A stretch of 64,000 bases of DNA, from positions 539,078-603,077 of the forward strand of contig JAFEDS010000005.1 of the NCBI GenBank assembly GCA_018241505.1, in the 5' to 3' direction. The notes under the pieces are model-generated. The model was not told the origin of the DNA. It did not search any database and saw only the letters and a list, made by a program, of their open reading frames with translations. The position numbers and the translations under genes are program-made. Shown piece after piece: positions 7,851-17,770 of the stretch. This DNA comes from Pseudomonadota bacterium. Lineage in GTDB: Bacteria > Pseudomonadota > Gammaproteobacteria > Steroidobacterales > Steroidobacteraceae. The first letter of the stretch is position 1. Every line of letters starts with the position of its first letter.

Positions 7851-9512
7851 TCAGCCAAACTTCACGAACTGCTTGTCATCATCCAGCACGGAGTCAACCT
7901 CCGCGGCCGTCAGGGACTTGGAAGCCAACTTCGGCCTGGGCGCCGAGCGGCGGGTCTGGGCCTTGCGGGCCAGCGGCGGTTCAGCGCCGGCGACCTTGAA
8001 GAAGGCCATGGTGCGCTGGAGTTGTTCCGCCTGACCGCTCATCTCTTCGGCCGTGCCGGCCAATTCCTCGGACGCCGCGGCGTTCTGCTGAGTGGTCTGA
8101 CTCAATTGAGTGACGGCACTATTGATCTGGGCAACGCCGGTCGACTGTTCCTGCGATGCCGCCGAAATCTCCTGCACCAGGTCGGACGTTTTGCCGATGC
8201 TCGGAACCATCTCGGACAGCAGGGATCCGGCTTTTTCCGCAAGATCCACGCTCCCGGTGGCTACCGTGCCGATCTCTTGAGCCGCGACCTGACTGCGCTC
8301 CGCAAGCTTGCGCACCTCCGCCGCAACAACCGCAAACCCCTTACCGTGCTCACCGGCTCGCGCAGCCTCGATTGCCGCGTTCAACGCCAGCAGGTTTGTC
8401 TGATAGGCGATGTCGTCGATGATGCTGATCTTCTGGGCGATCTGCTTCATGGCCGCCACAGTGGCCTTGACAGCCTCGCCGCCTTCGCTCGCCTGACTGG
8501 CCGCCTTCGCGGCCATACCGTCGGTAACCTTCGCGTTGTCGGTATTTTGTGCAATGGATGCGGTCATCTGCTCGAGTGAGGCACTCGTCTCTTCAACGCT
8601 CGCCGCCTGCTCACTCGAGGCCTGCGACAGCGACTGTGAAGTGCTGCTGACCTCTTCGGAAGCGCTCGCCAGGGACTGCGAAGCTGTATTGACCTCCGTG
8701 ATGATCGACGAAAGCTTGGTGACCATGTTGTTAACGGCATGGAGCATGCTGCTGTCGTCGCCCTTCTTGACGGCAACCGAGACCGACAGATCGCCGGCGG
8801 CAACGGACTGCAGAACGGCAGCCGCGTAGTTGGGCTCGCCGCCCAACTGCTGGAGCAGGCTGCGGGTCACCAGAATTGCCGCGGCAACCGCCAGCAGGAC
8901 CGCGATCGCGCCGAGCCAGAGAATAGTGTTACGAGCGGTCGCGTAAGTGTCGCGCGCCTTGGCCGCTTCCTCATCGCTCAGCTTGTCTTCGAGCGTCGCG
9001 AGCTGGTCCAGGGTCTCGCGCATGGCGGCGTTGTTCACCGAAGCGCCCGAGGAGTAGTAGTACGCATAGGCGTCCGCCTGCTTGTGGGCGAGGCCCAACG
9101 CTGCGGTTTTTTCAAAGTCGGGAAGCAACGCCTTCCACTGCTTGATGACGCTGCCGAGCAGGTCCTTTTCCGCCGCGCTGGTGCCGGCAAGCGAGTTGTA
9201 GAGCCTCTCCAGGCCGGTCGACGCCGCGTCAAACTGGTCGAACGCCTTGTGCAGCTTGCCGTCTTCCGCTTTGAGCTTCTCATCCTGCGTCTGCAACATC
9301 AGGTTGCGAATGGTCACGGATACTTCATAGGCGGCCGAGCGCATCTGCACAGCGTGGCGCACTTCGACATTGTTTACCTCCGCGACCTTGCGCATTCCTT
9401 CGTTGATTCGTGCCATCCGGGTCACGCCGACACCGATCACGCTCAACAGCAGCAACACGACCACACCGAACGCCAGCGTCAGCCGGGTACTTACTTTCAG
9501 ATCCGAGAACAT
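7851..9512 (-). CDS. Methyl-accepting chemotaxis protein
   Basis: This is a 553-residue chemoreceptor. An N-terminal transmembrane helix ([20 protein letters not shown]) is followed by a periplasmic four-helix-bundle sensor of about 150 residues. A second transmembrane helix ([21 protein letters not shown]), a HAMP-like linker and a long cytoplasmic signalling hairpin follow. The hairpin tip is fully recognisable ([20 protein letters not shown] and [16 protein letters not shown]). The C-terminus ends in a flexible region and DDKQFVKFG, without the NWETF pentapeptide that recruits CheR. The start at 9512 follows a GGAGCAGAGG ribosome-binding site. The downstream cheW suggests a dedicated coupling pair. 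The ligand is unknown. Confidence 0.95.
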   Translation of the reverse strand: MFSDLKVSTRLTLAFGVVVLLLLSVIGVGVTRMARINEGMRKVAEVNNVEVRHAVQMRSAAYEVSVTIRNLMLQTQDEKLKAEDGKLHKAFDQFDAASTGLERLYNSLAGTSAAEKDLLGSVIKQWKALLPDFEKTAALGLAHKQADAYAYYYSSGASVNNAAMRETLDQLATLEDKLSDEEAAKARDTYATARNTILWLGAIAVLLAVAAAILVTRSLLQQLGGEPNYAAAVLQSVAAGDLSVSVAVKKGDDSSMLHAVNNMVTKLSSIITEVNTASQSLASASEEVSSTSQSLSQASSEQAASVEETSASLEQMTASIAQNTDNAKVTDGMAAKAASQASEGGEAVKATVAAMKQIAQKISIIDDIAYQTNLLALNAAIEAARAGEHGKGFAVVAAEVRKLAERSQVAAQEIGTVATGSVDLAEKAGSLLSEMVPSIGKTSDLVQEISAASQEQSTGVAQINSAVTQLSQTTQQNAAASEELAGTAEEMSGQAEQLQRTMAFFKVAGAEPPLARKAQTRRSAPRPKLASKSLTAAEVDSVLDDDKQFVKFG

Positions 9513-9669
9513 CCTCTGCTCCTGCTTTTGAATCTCAGGGGGCTCCTGTTCCGGAGCCCGCCAGCCAACGGGTATCGGCAAGACCGAAGCCGGCATTAGG
9601 CCGCAGACCGATGTTGCGTTCCACGAACCCGTTCAAGATTTCAACTCAGGAGCGCTGTGCGCCGCACCA

Positions 9670-10077
9670 TCATTCCATGTTGGTTTTGAGCACCTCGGCG
9701 GCCACTGCCAGCGCATTCGCTACGGCGGCGCCACCTGCATAGAAGGTCATTTGCAGGATCGTTTCAACGACCTGTTGTTGAGTAGCACCCAGCTTGATGG
9801 CCGATGCAATGTGCGCACGCAATTGCGGCACTGCGTGACCCAAGGTGACGCAGGAAGCGATCAACAACAGCTCGCGCGTCAGCAGATCCAGGCCCGGCCG
9901 CCCCATGATGCCGGCCAGGGCCCATTCAATGGTCATGGTCGCGAAGTCCGGGCAGATGTCCTGCATGGCACGAACGAGCTGCTCACCGCTTTCGCCACCG
10001 TGGAGCTGGCGCATCAGCTCGTCGCCGCGCGCACGAAGTTGGGGATTGCTCAGGCCGGGGGTTGCCACTGCTTTCAT
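9670..10077 (-). CDS. Carboxymuconolactone decarboxylase family protein
   Basis: This 135-residue all-helical protein belongs to the carboxymuconolactone decarboxylase (CMD/AhpD-like) family. The core reads ELLLIASCVTLGHAVPQLRAH, followed by KLGATQQQVVETILQMTFYAGG, the typical family layout. A Cys and a His stand five apart, with no CxxC pair as in AhpD peroxidase partners, so decarboxylase or other chemistry is more likely than peroxide reduction. The start at 10077 has AGGA eight bases upstream. The gene is divergent from a LysR regulator across 89 bases containing a LysR-type box, and is the likely target of that regulator. Confidence 0.85.
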   Translation of the reverse strand: MKAVATPGLSNPQLRARGDELMRQLHGGESGEQLVRAMQDICPDFATMTIEWALAGIMGRPGLDLLTRELLLIASCVTLGHAVPQLRAHIASAIKLGATQQQVVETILQMTFYAGGAAVANALAVAAEVLKTNME

Positions 10078-10110
10078 CGCACACATCCTGCTGCTGTAAC
10101 CGGTGCTGGA

Positions 10111-10125
10111 ATTGTGCTGCGCAAT
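10111..10125. promoter_or_regulatory. Candidate LysR-type operator (T-N11-A)
   Basis: The 15-base element ATTGTGCTGCGCAAT has seven-base arms with one mismatch and contains a T-N11-A core. It lies between the divergent CMD-family gene and the lysR-type gene, the standard position for a LysR activation/autoregulation site. Assignment is by symmetry and position only. Confidence 0.45.
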
Positions 10126-10166
10126 GCGGATAATTGGGCAGGAGTGGCCATACTGACCTGTGAAAA

Positions 10167-11114
10167 ATGCAGCAATATTCAGAACCCCGGTTTGCGGAGC
10201 TTCATGCCTTCACCGCCGTTGCGGAACGGTCCTCATTTGCACGGGCCGCCGTACAGCTAGGCGTCGATCCGACGATTGTGTCGCGGCGTGTCGGCGCGCT
10301 CGAAGCCAGGCTGGGCGTGCGCCTGGTGGAGAGGACAACCCGCTCCGTCTCGCTAACCGAGGCGGGACGCGCCTATCTGCACAAGGCGCGCAACATTCTG
10401 CAAGCGCTGGACGACGCCGACCAGGAAGCAGCCGGCTATGCAACCGGCGCGCCCCGCGGTCATCTGCGCCTGGCGCTGCCATCGAGCTTCGGCCGGCTGT
10501 GGCTCGCGCCGATGATCAGTGAGTTTCTTCTGGCGCATCCGGATATCACCATTGAGGCGGAATTCACCAACCGCTTCGTGGATCTGCTGGGGGAGCGTTT
10601 CGATTTGTCCGTCAGGCTGGCTGAGCTCGCGGACTCACGGCTCGTTGCGCGCAAGATTGCGAATCGGCAGCGGCTCTTGTGCGCATCGCCCGACTACCTC
10701 AAACGTGCACCGGCGCTCAAACACCCGAGCGATCTGTCACGTCATCCATGCCTGCTCCTCAGCAGTCTGAAAACACCCCGCATCTGGAGGCTCCGCAACT
10801 CCAAAGGTGGCGAGTCTGTGTCGGTGGACGTCAACGGCCGACTCGTGTCGGATGACGCTGAGATGCTCGTGCAGGCAGCGAAGTCCGGTCTGGGTGTGAT
10901 GCAGGGAACGGACTGGCTTCTGGCACAGGCGATAGCCGCTGGGAGCCTGGTGCCCGTGCTGCCTCGCTGGCGGGTGATCGATTCCGGGGCCATCTACGTC
11001 GTGACACCGTCCGGAGCGGGCCAGGCGACCAAGACACGAGCCTTCAGTGACTGGCTTGCCGAGCGGTTCAAGCGACCGCCGTGGGCAGAGGTGATCCGCG
11101 GCGCGCCGCGTTGA
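10167..11114 (+). CDS. LysR-family transcriptional regulator
   Basis: This is a 315-residue LysR-type regulator. The N-terminal winged helix covers residues of about 8-66 (HAFTAVAERSSFARAAVQLG, then VSRRVGALEARLGVRLVERT). The periplasmic-binding-protein-like effector domain starts near residue 95 (GHLRLALPSSFGRLWLAPMI). The arrangement is of the CrgA/DsdC-like subgroup type often found beside oxidoreductase or detoxification genes. It is transcribed divergently from the CMD-family gene with a candidate operator between them. The effector is unknown. Confidence 0.95.
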   Translation: MQQYSEPRFAELHAFTAVAERSSFARAAVQLGVDPTIVSRRVGALEARLGVRLVERTTRSVSLTEAGRAYLHKARNILQALDDADQEAAGYATGAPRGHLRLALPSSFGRLWLAPMISEFLLAHPDITIEAEFTNRFVDLLGERFDLSVRLAELADSRLVARKIANRQRLLCASPDYLKRAPALKHPSDLSRHPCLLLSSLKTPRIWRLRNSKGGESVSVDVNGRLVSDDAEMLVQAAKSGLGVMQGTDWLLAQAIAAGSLVPVLPRWRVIDSGAIYVVTPSGAGQATKTRAFSDWLAERFKRPPWAEVIRGAPR

Positions 11115-11157
11115 GGAGGGCCGCGGCGTGCCGAGCTGACACTTGGCTCAGCAAATT

Positions 11158-12888
11158 CTACGGGTGTTCCGGCCACGGCTCCATCTGCTCTACGCTCTCA
11201 ATCGTGGCGTGACTGATCACATTGTAGGGAAGCACCGTGCCCGGCATGCCGACAGACTTGCCAATGCGGATGGAAACCCCACCGCTTGGATAGAGAATCA
11301 CTTCGCTTTCGCCGGCCCCCCACATGGTGGGCAGATAGTGCAATCGCCGCGTCCGCGGGCTGAGATACGGGGTGAAGTGAAATCCCATCCGGTAGTGAGT
11401 CGGCGTTGCGGCCGTGCCTTCGCCTGGCGGCAGTGAGTCCGCGCCATACCCGGATAGCGCTGTGCCGTCGCGTTTCGACAGCGCCCCCCGCGCCGACAAC
11501 AGATCGGCTGTCAGTTGGCGATGCAGAATCTGCACGCCGTTCAATTCGCCGTGGCTTTGATAGAGGAGTGCAATTTTCGCCAGATCGTCCAGCGTCGGGA
11601 AATAGCCGGCATTGAACCAAGGCATGCCACGCTCCCCTGTGGGCTCCCGGGTCCTCGTCGTGGGTGCTGCGTAGATACCAATGGGCTCGAAGACCTCTGC
11701 GCACAAGAAGTCCCAGATGTCGCCCTGGATGTAACTGTTGAGGGCCGCACCCAGCAGATAAACATCCTCATCGCGATAGCGGAGCACCGTCCCCGGCTTC
11801 CAGGGATAGGGTTTGAGCCACTTGCGGGTGTGGGCCAGCTTCTCAGCGTGCGAAGGTGCCGTGTACCACCCATCATAGTTGGCGTCGAGATAGCCGTCTT
11901 CGTAGTCATTGGGCTGGGTTTGGAGCGTCCCGGTGCCGCCAAACCCCGACGCCATGTTGGTCGCATCAATAAATCGCACCTCGGCGTACTTTGGATCGAG
12001 GCCGGGCACGTATCGGCCGATGGTTTGATTCAATACCTCCGGACCCTGAATCTGCGCGAGACGCAACAGAGCGAGCGGCGCGGCAATGGTCTTGGTGATG
12101 GAGCGTGCGCCAAAGCGCATTTCCTGGGGATACGGATAGGGTCCCGCCGGCGTGACCGAGTCCTGATAGAACACCGCCGCATCACGGCCCCTGCCCGACG
12201 GGCGCACGAAGGCTTTTGAAACTGTCGACTCGGGAGCGAGCGGTTGCCCGAAGCGGGACAGGTCGGTGGGGGTTGTTTCTTCGAGCGCGGACCAGGGTTG
12301 GAAAGGCAGACGGCTGTTCAAAGCACGCCGGGCGCGCGCACGGGCTGGCTCTATGAGCTCCAAACCGAGCGCGGAAGACTCAACGGGTGCCCTGCCCCAC
12401 GCCACAAAGTGCTGCTTGATCAGATAGGGAGCGGTCTGCTGCACGAATTGAAACTGGAAGTCCCGGACCTCGATGCCTCGGTACTGGAAACGCACCAGGC
12501 CTTGATGTGCGTGGTTTTCCAGATCGTTGACCAACATCAGGGAGAGTGCCGCCCGGCTCCAGCCGCTCGGATCACCCAGCTCGCACCAGACCCGGCCGAA
12601 CTGGGGGATGAGCGACCAGTAGCTGGGCGTAGTCTGAGGGGGCGTTTCAGCCAGCATTTCACCCCATTGCACTGGCACCAACACAGAGTCGAGGGTGACA
12701 AGATCCAGTACGGATGCGGGGAGAAGCCGCGCATCGCGCCCCAGGACCGTGGGAACCGCCAACGCCGGAGCGAATGACATCCGTGCTTGGCGCAAATGTA
12801 GGCGTACAGCCAAAGGCAGTGCCGGCAGCGCAGCCTGACCTGGACAAAACAGCGCATTGTCCTCCAGGCCGTGCGGAGCACCGCTCAT
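11158..12888 (-). CDS. Large serine hydrolase, beta-lactamase-type catalytic domain with an uncharacterised N-terminal domain
   Basis: This is a 576-residue protein. From about residue 205 it has the penicillin-binding/class C beta-lactamase fold (esterase EstB-like), with the Ser-x-x-Lys motif SITK at 263-266 and family-like segments such as GTVLRYRDEDVYLLGAAL and GMPWFNAGYFPTLDDLAKI. The first 200 residues do not resemble a known domain and contain no clear signal peptide, so a cytoplasmic location is likely unless the start is wrong. The start at 12888 overlaps the stop of the upstream MFS gene in an ATGA, indicating translational coupling. It is last in a five-gene operon and probably hydrolyses an ester or amide of the imported compound. 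Confidence 0.8.
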   Translation of the reverse strand: MSGAPHGLEDNALFCPGQAALPALPLAVRLHLRQARMSFAPALAVPTVLGRDARLLPASVLDLVTLDSVLVPVQWGEMLAETPPQTTPSYWSLIPQFGRVWCELGDPSGWSRAALSLMLVNDLENHAHQGLVRFQYRGIEVRDFQFQFVQQTAPYLIKQHFVAWGRAPVESSALGLELIEPARARARRALNSRLPFQPWSALEETTPTDLSRFGQPLAPESTVSKAFVRPSGRGRDAAVFYQDSVTPAGPYPYPQEMRFGARSITKTIAAPLALLRLAQIQGPEVLNQTIGRYVPGLDPKYAEVRFIDATNMASGFGGTGTLQTQPNDYEDGYLDANYDGWYTAPSHAEKLAHTRKWLKPYPWKPGTVLRYRDEDVYLLGAALNSYIQGDIWDFLCAEVFEPIGIYAAPTTRTREPTGERGMPWFNAGYFPTLDDLAKIALLYQSHGELNGVQILHRQLTADLLSARGALSKRDGTALSGYGADSLPPGEGTAATPTHYRMGFHFTPYLSPRTRRLHYLPTMWGAGESEVILYPSGGVSIRIGKSVGMPGTVLPYNVISHATIESVEQMEPWPEHP

Positions 12889-14216
12889 GGCGTCTGGTCC
12901 AGGTTCTCCAGACGCAGATCGCGAGTCTCCGGTGCCCACATCTGGCACAGGATCGCGCCGATCACGAGTACGGCGGCACACGCTTCGAGCGCCACCTGCA
13001 CACCGTAAGTGGCCACTACGAGCGGCAGGAGAAATGTGCTCACGGCGGACCCAATACGGCTAACGGCGCTCGCCAAGCCGATTCCCGAGGCACGCAGCGT
13101 GGTGGGAAACAATTCCGGCAGATAGACATAGACGAGATTGGAGGCCGCCGACAGCACGCCGGCGAAGACTGCAAACAAGGTCATCATGACGGCTAGGGGC
13201 ATCGGGCTCCACAGAGTGAGCGCCAGGGTGGCGCATCCCACCAGCCAGAAACTGCCGATCAGAAATGTCCGGCGGCTGACGCGATCGACAATGAGTAAAC
13301 CCAGCGCCGCCCCGCCCAGCAGTGAGAAGTTGTAGATGAGGCCGCCCAGGTAGCCGCTCTGGGTATTGAGCGCAGACATGACTTCGCTGACGAACGTACC
13401 GACAGCGAAATACGGAATCACCAGGCAGGTGAAGAATACGCAGGCCACGACGGTGCGGCGCCGCCAGGCAGGGGAAAACAGCTCGGACCAGGTCCCTCTC
13501 GCTTCCTGCCGTGCTGTCGCCAACGGGGGCGTCACGGCGGCGCCGATCCGGTCGCGGACAATTCGTGCCGCCTCCTCCGACCGCCCGTTCAAAGTCAGCC
13601 ACATGGGCGTCTCGGGTACGGAGGCTCTGATCGGCAGGACCGCGAAACACGGGATGGCGCTGGCCATCAACATCCAGCGCCACGATTCCGGGCCCCGCTC
13701 ACTCAATACAAAGCCTGCAAAGTAGGCAGTCGAGTAGCCCGCGGCCCACATGAGCGAGAGCAGACCGAGAATCCGGCCGCGCACCCGCCGCGGGGTGTAT
13801 TCGATCAACATTGCCTTGTTGACGGCGTAATCGCTGCCCAGTACGAATCCAATCGCCAGCCGAAGTGCCAACAGCTCGCCGCGGGTGTGTACCAGACCCT
13901 GCATGAGCGACAACACTCCGAGGACCGCCATGTTGAATCCGAACACGGGCCGGCGTCCGATTCGATCGGCCAGGGCACCCGTGAGCAGCGCACCGGCAAA
14001 CAAGCTGGCCAGCGACGCGGCTCCCAATCCGCCCAGCCACACCGGGTTCAGGTTCAGTTGCGGGGCGGCCTGGTTGAGACAAATGCCGATGATGCCAAGC
14101 CCAAATCCCTCGCTGAACTCACCGCCCGAGGCCCCCACGGCCACACGAAGGTGAAACCAACGCAGGGGTGCGTCCTCGTAGTCGATCCGTGCGCGCTCGG
14201 GTATGACCGCCGTCAT
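12885..14216 (-). CDS. MFS transporter (sugar/aromatic-acid porter type)
   Basis: This 443-residue major facilitator has about twelve transmembrane segments. The conserved loop motif is GALADRIGRRPVFG between helices 2 and 3, and a second copy (LLIVDRVSRRTFLIGSF) occurs in the C-terminal half. The pattern GFVLGSDYAVNKAMLIEYTP and RVRGRILGLLSLMWAAGY is typical of the metabolite:H+ symporter subfamily. The start at 14216 overlaps the stop of the upstream hydrolase in an ATGA, and its own stop overlaps the next start in the same way. In context it probably moves a hydrolysis product or the substrate across the inner membrane. Confidence 0.9.
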   Translation of the reverse strand: MTAVIPERARIDYEDAPLRWFHLRVAVGASGGEFSEGFGLGIIGICLNQAAPQLNLNPVWLGGLGAASLASLFAGALLTGALADRIGRRPVFGFNMAVLGVLSLMQGLVHTRGELLALRLAIGFVLGSDYAVNKAMLIEYTPRRVRGRILGLLSLMWAAGYSTAYFAGFVLSERGPESWRWMLMASAIPCFAVLPIRASVPETPMWLTLNGRSEEAARIVRDRIGAAVTPPLATARQEARGTWSELFSPAWRRRTVVACVFFTCLVIPYFAVGTFVSEVMSALNTQSGYLGGLIYNFSLLGGAALGLLIVDRVSRRTFLIGSFWLVGCATLALTLWSPMPLAVMMTLFAVFAGVLSAASNLVYVYLPELFPTTLRASGIGLASAVSRIGSAVSTFLLPLVVATYGVQVALEACAAVLVIGAILCQMWAPETRDLRLENLDQTP

Positions 14217-15112
14217 TGCGCCGTCAGGAACTGAATCATCGAGGCGGAAACATTCTCGGGTTCTTCCCAAAACAGATCGTGCCCGAGGGTTGGAAAGATC
14301 TTCACGCGCGATGAGTGGATGCCCGTGTGAAGGCTGTCCCGACCTTCAGCCGATACCAAGGTATCGCGAGCACCCCAGATCAACAGCGTGGGTGCGTGAA
14401 TTCGATTCAACATGGGAGCGAGATCCACCCCCACGAGGCTCTGATCGGCGATTGCCCGCCAGACGCGCGCGGGGATGGCGGCTGCATCTCGTCGCTGACG
14501 CTCGGAGAAGGCATGCGGATTGATGGATACCGACTGCTGCCACCATGAGCGCATGAAGACGGAATCGGGGTCTATGGGGTCCGACAGCTTCTGCACGTCA
14601 GCGAGCCAGGACCCGGTGCCGAAGGAGGTTCCCGTGGAAGAGATCAGAATCAGTTTGCGCGTGTGCTCGGGCCAGAGTTCGGTGAACGTTTGAGCCACGA
14701 GACTGCCCAGAGAGTGTCCCACTACGTCGACCCGTTCAATGTGTAGTTTCCGAAGCAGCAACGCGAGGTCGTAGGCGAAATCGAACCTCGTGTAGCAGCA
14801 CTCGGGCTTGTCCGACGCGCCCTGTCCGCGCAGATCGACGATGATGAGATGAAACTTCGCGGTCAGGTATGGCTCGATCGGCTGCCAGTCCCGGGCGCTG
14901 TCGGTATAACCGTGGATGAGCAGCACTCCGGGGTTGGCCGCGGAGCCCGATTCGATGTAGGCCAGCCGCTGTCCGTTGTCGAGCACAACGGACTGCTTGC
15001 GGCTGTCGTAGTCGGCCACGCATTGAGCGGTCAGACAGGCGCGAGTCACCGGGGCAGCGAGGCTCAGAGGCGCCGACAGGACGCACAACAGAATGACGGC
15101 GAGACATTTCAC
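14213..15112 (-). CDS. Secreted alpha/beta hydrolase
   Basis: This 299-residue alpha/beta-fold hydrolase has an N-terminal signal peptide (CLAVILLCVLSAPLSLA). The oxyanion-hole motif is LLIHGYTDSARDW near residue 65, and the nucleophile elbow is VVGHSLGSLVAQ near residue 132 with Ser as nucleophile. The acid is probably in LLIWGARDTLVS and the His in TLGHDLFWEEPE. The signal peptide puts it in the periplasm or outside the cell. It starts one base after the stop of the TonB-dependent receptor gene and overlaps the MFS gene by four bases, so it acts in the same pathway. The ester or amide substrate is not predictable. Confidence 0.9.
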   Translation of the reverse strand: MKCLAVILLCVLSAPLSLAAPVTRACLTAQCVADYDSRKQSVVLDNGQRLAYIESGSAANPGVLLIHGYTDSARDWQPIEPYLTAKFHLIIVDLRGQGASDKPECCYTRFDFAYDLALLLRKLHIERVDVVGHSLGSLVAQTFTELWPEHTRKLILISSTGTSFGTGSWLADVQKLSDPIDPDSVFMRSWWQQSVSINPHAFSERQRRDAAAIPARVWRAIADQSLVGVDLAPMLNRIHAPTLLIWGARDTLVSAEGRDSLHTGIHSSRVKIFPTLGHDLFWEEPENVSASMIQFLTAQ

Positions 15113-15113
15113 G

Positions 15114-17729
15114 TCAGTGATTTTGTTTGAAATGGTAGCTGATGTGTACCCCCACCACCCGCGGACGGTTGACGGTCTCTGCTTTGATGAAATCGTTGTA
15201 GCTGGAATATAGATTGGCGTGCACGTTCGTCAGGTTCTGGGCGTAGACCTGCACGGCCCAATCGTCCTTGGAGATGCCGGCGGATGCGTCGTACGTCGTG
15301 AATCCGGGATCGTAGAACGCGACGGAGTTGCCCTGCAGAGTCTTCGTGAGCTTGTCAGTGGACGCGTACGAGCCTCCCTGGTGATTGGCCCCCACCTGGC
15401 CGAATGCCATGTAGTCTCCGAACGGCACTTCGTACCTGGCTCGAATGCTGCCGGCGAACGGCGGCGATTGGGCCAGCGGCGACCCGAGCTCACCGAAGGG
15501 ATTCACAATGTTGATCGGCTCGCCCGCGGGATTTCTCAGGTTGAGAGTCTTCACAACCTCGCTGCTGTTCCACGCGCCGTTGGCGGTCAACGTCAGACCC
15601 GGCAAGGGGCGTACAACAAATGATGTTTCGACGCCCCTCACCCGATAGTCGGGGCCATTGGTCGTGAAAATCAGATTGCCCGTGACACCGGGGTCGAAAA
15701 TCGCGATCTGCGTGCCCTTCCAGTCCTCCTGGTAAACGGCCCCATTGAACTGCACCCGGTGATCGAGCCATTCGGTCTTCCAGCCGATTTCGTTGTTGGT
15801 GAGGGTATCCGGATCATAGGCCAGCGGCGGGACAAACAGACCGTAGATCGGTGAGCCGGGCTTGATGATCGACTGGGCGCGATTGAAACCGCCCGGCCGG
15901 AAACCTTGTGACCAGGTGTAGTACAGCAATGCGTCCGGCAGGACGTGCCAGGTGAGATTGCCGCGGCTCTTCCAACCCTTGTACGTCTTATTCAGGTGCT
16001 TGGCATCGAGATTGTTGAGATTGCTCAGCACGCCCGTCGCGGGGGTGCTCACACAGGGATTGGGCGGCACATTGCCGTTATACGGACCGTTGATTTCGCA
16101 ACCGAAGCTGCCGACATTGGAGCCCTTCTCGAAGTCCTCGATATCGTAGTAGCGGGTGCCGCCGGTCAGGGTCAGGACCTTCGGAATCAGATCGACATCG
16201 ACCGACAGGAAGGCGGCCTTCTGCTTGTAGCCGCGCGTGATGTCATCAAAGAAGGCATCGTTGAGCGGCCTGACATTCGGATTATTGGCCGTGACGGGGA
16301 AGGAGCCGCCCGTGGCCGGGTCCACGCTGGGCGGACCGACCGGGTGGAAGTTCGGGCTGCTGCCATAGAACCAGTCGGTCTGCTCGTGGATGGTGAAGTT
16401 CTCCCAGAACAGGCCGCCGAGCGCCCGGACGCGCCGGTCATCCGGGGTTGAGAGGCGCAACTCGTGACTCTGATGGGTGCTGCGCTCGTGATCCTGCCAG
16501 AAGCCGCTGGGGGAAAAACAATAGCCGGCCGAACCGGGCGTCGGGGTGATCTTGCCGCCTACCGTGTTGAAGGGGTAGCCCGGATAGTTGCACTGATAGT
16601 AGTCCGCGTACACGCCACGGGAATAGTTGGTGAGGTCCTGCTGCTGACTGACATTCCGGTTGAGGTAGCCCCCCGCGTAGAGAAGCTTCAACTGCTGGAT
16701 TTTACCCGTGACCGTCAACTGCGTGTTTTCCCATTTGTCGCGGTTGTAGGACGGGTTGAAAAGCTGCACCGACATTTCCGGCAGCGTTTTGCCGGCGCCG
16801 TCGTAACCTTCCTGGAAGAACACACCGTCTGCTTCCATGTTCTGATACGACTGGGTGAGCAGCGCGTTCCAATCGTCATTGATCTGATAGAGGGCCTCGC
16901 CGCGAATCCCCTTGTAGGTGACCGGATTGAACGCCCTGCCGGCCACCTGATAGTTGTTGATGGGGCCTGAGTTCTGGGGCACGACGCCGCCGAAATAGGC
17001 GATGATCGCCTTGTCCGTGGGCAAGCGTTCAAACGTGCCCGGAATATTGTTGATATAGCCACCGCGCGCTTCGTTGTAGATGACCGCGCGGACTGCGAGC
17101 TTGTCCGTTATCAGGGGCAGATTGATGGTGGCGTCGAGGTCGGAGCTCGGGTCACCGCCCGCGGTGACTGAGTAGCCGGCATTGAAGTTTGCCTCGATCA
17201 CGTTGAGCTTCGGCTTGTTCGTGATGTAGCGAATGACGCCCGCCTGGGCGCCCGCGCCGAACAGAGTTCCCTGAGGACCCTCCAGGATCTCGATACGCTC
17301 GAGGTCGGCGGCGTAGATATCCAGGTTGCGGTTGGGCACCTGGCCGGACATTTCATCCAGATACACCGCTACGTTCGGAAAGCTCCCGACCGCACCGGAA
17401 CCCTCAACGCCGGAACTGGGGGTCGCGAGACCCCGCATGTAGATATTGCTCTGTCCCGGACCGTTGCCGGCGAACGTCACGTTGGGGACATATTTGACGT
17501 AGTCATCGAAGGTACTGACATTCAGGTGAGTCAGCGTTTCGGCGGTGAGCGCCTGCATGGTGATGGGGACGTTCTGGATGCTCTCTTCCCGATGCTGCGC
17601 GGTGACAATGACTTCCTGCAGCAGCGGGGGTTGTGCGGCATCGGTGCGATCAGGCGCATCCGCCGCAGATGCCGCATGCGCGCTGAGAATCGCCAGGACG
17701 GCTGCGGAAACAGTAAGGTTGCGATTCAC
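15114..17729 (-). CDS. TonB-dependent outer-membrane receptor
   Basis: This is an 871-residue TonB-dependent receptor. The GTG start at 17729 is preceded by GGGAGG five bases upstream and opens straight into a signal peptide (LTVSAAVLAILSAHAASA). A TonB-box-like stretch LQEVIVTAQHREESIQNVPI is followed by the plug domain (about residues 45-165, with NIYMRGLATPSSGVEGSG and LFGAGAQAGVIRYIT). The 22-strand barrel ends in a C-terminal aromatic-His strand (GVHISYHFKQNH). It is of the xenobiotic/polyphenol- or sterol-like receptor type common in oligotrophic proteobacteria rather than a clear siderophore receptor. It imports the substrate for the surrounding hydrolase operon. Confidence 0.93.
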   Translation of the reverse strand: MNRNLTVSAAVLAILSAHAASAADAPDRTDAAQPPLLQEVIVTAQHREESIQNVPITMQALTAETLTHLNVSTFDDYVKYVPNVTFAGNGPGQSNIYMRGLATPSSGVEGSGAVGSFPNVAVYLDEMSGQVPNRNLDIYAADLERIEILEGPQGTLFGAGAQAGVIRYITNKPKLNVIEANFNAGYSVTAGGDPSSDLDATINLPLITDKLAVRAVIYNEARGGYINNIPGTFERLPTDKAIIAYFGGVVPQNSGPINNYQVAGRAFNPVTYKGIRGEALYQINDDWNALLTQSYQNMEADGVFFQEGYDGAGKTLPEMSVQLFNPSYNRDKWENTQLTVTGKIQQLKLLYAGGYLNRNVSQQQDLTNYSRGVYADYYQCNYPGYPFNTVGGKITPTPGSAGYCFSPSGFWQDHERSTHQSHELRLSTPDDRRVRALGGLFWENFTIHEQTDWFYGSSPNFHPVGPPSVDPATGGSFPVTANNPNVRPLNDAFFDDITRGYKQKAAFLSVDVDLIPKVLTLTGGTRYYDIEDFEKGSNVGSFGCEINGPYNGNVPPNPCVSTPATGVLSNLNNLDAKHLNKTYKGWKSRGNLTWHVLPDALLYYTWSQGFRPGGFNRAQSIIKPGSPIYGLFVPPLAYDPDTLTNNEIGWKTEWLDHRVQFNGAVYQEDWKGTQIAIFDPGVTGNLIFTTNGPDYRVRGVETSFVVRPLPGLTLTANGAWNSSEVVKTLNLRNPAGEPINIVNPFGELGSPLAQSPPFAGSIRARYEVPFGDYMAFGQVGANHQGGSYASTDKLTKTLQGNSVAFYDPGFTTYDASAGISKDDWAVQVYAQNLTNVHANLYSSYNDFIKAETVNRPRVVGVHISYHFKQNH

Positions 17730-17770
17730 GAGGCCTCCCAAAAATGGATGGTTTGTTCTTTTGCTTGCGC

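Noticed and set aside
8739-9599. A 286-codon plus-strand open frame opposite the chemoreceptor gene
   Set aside because: The minus-strand chemoreceptor is complete; the plus frame is an antisense shadow.
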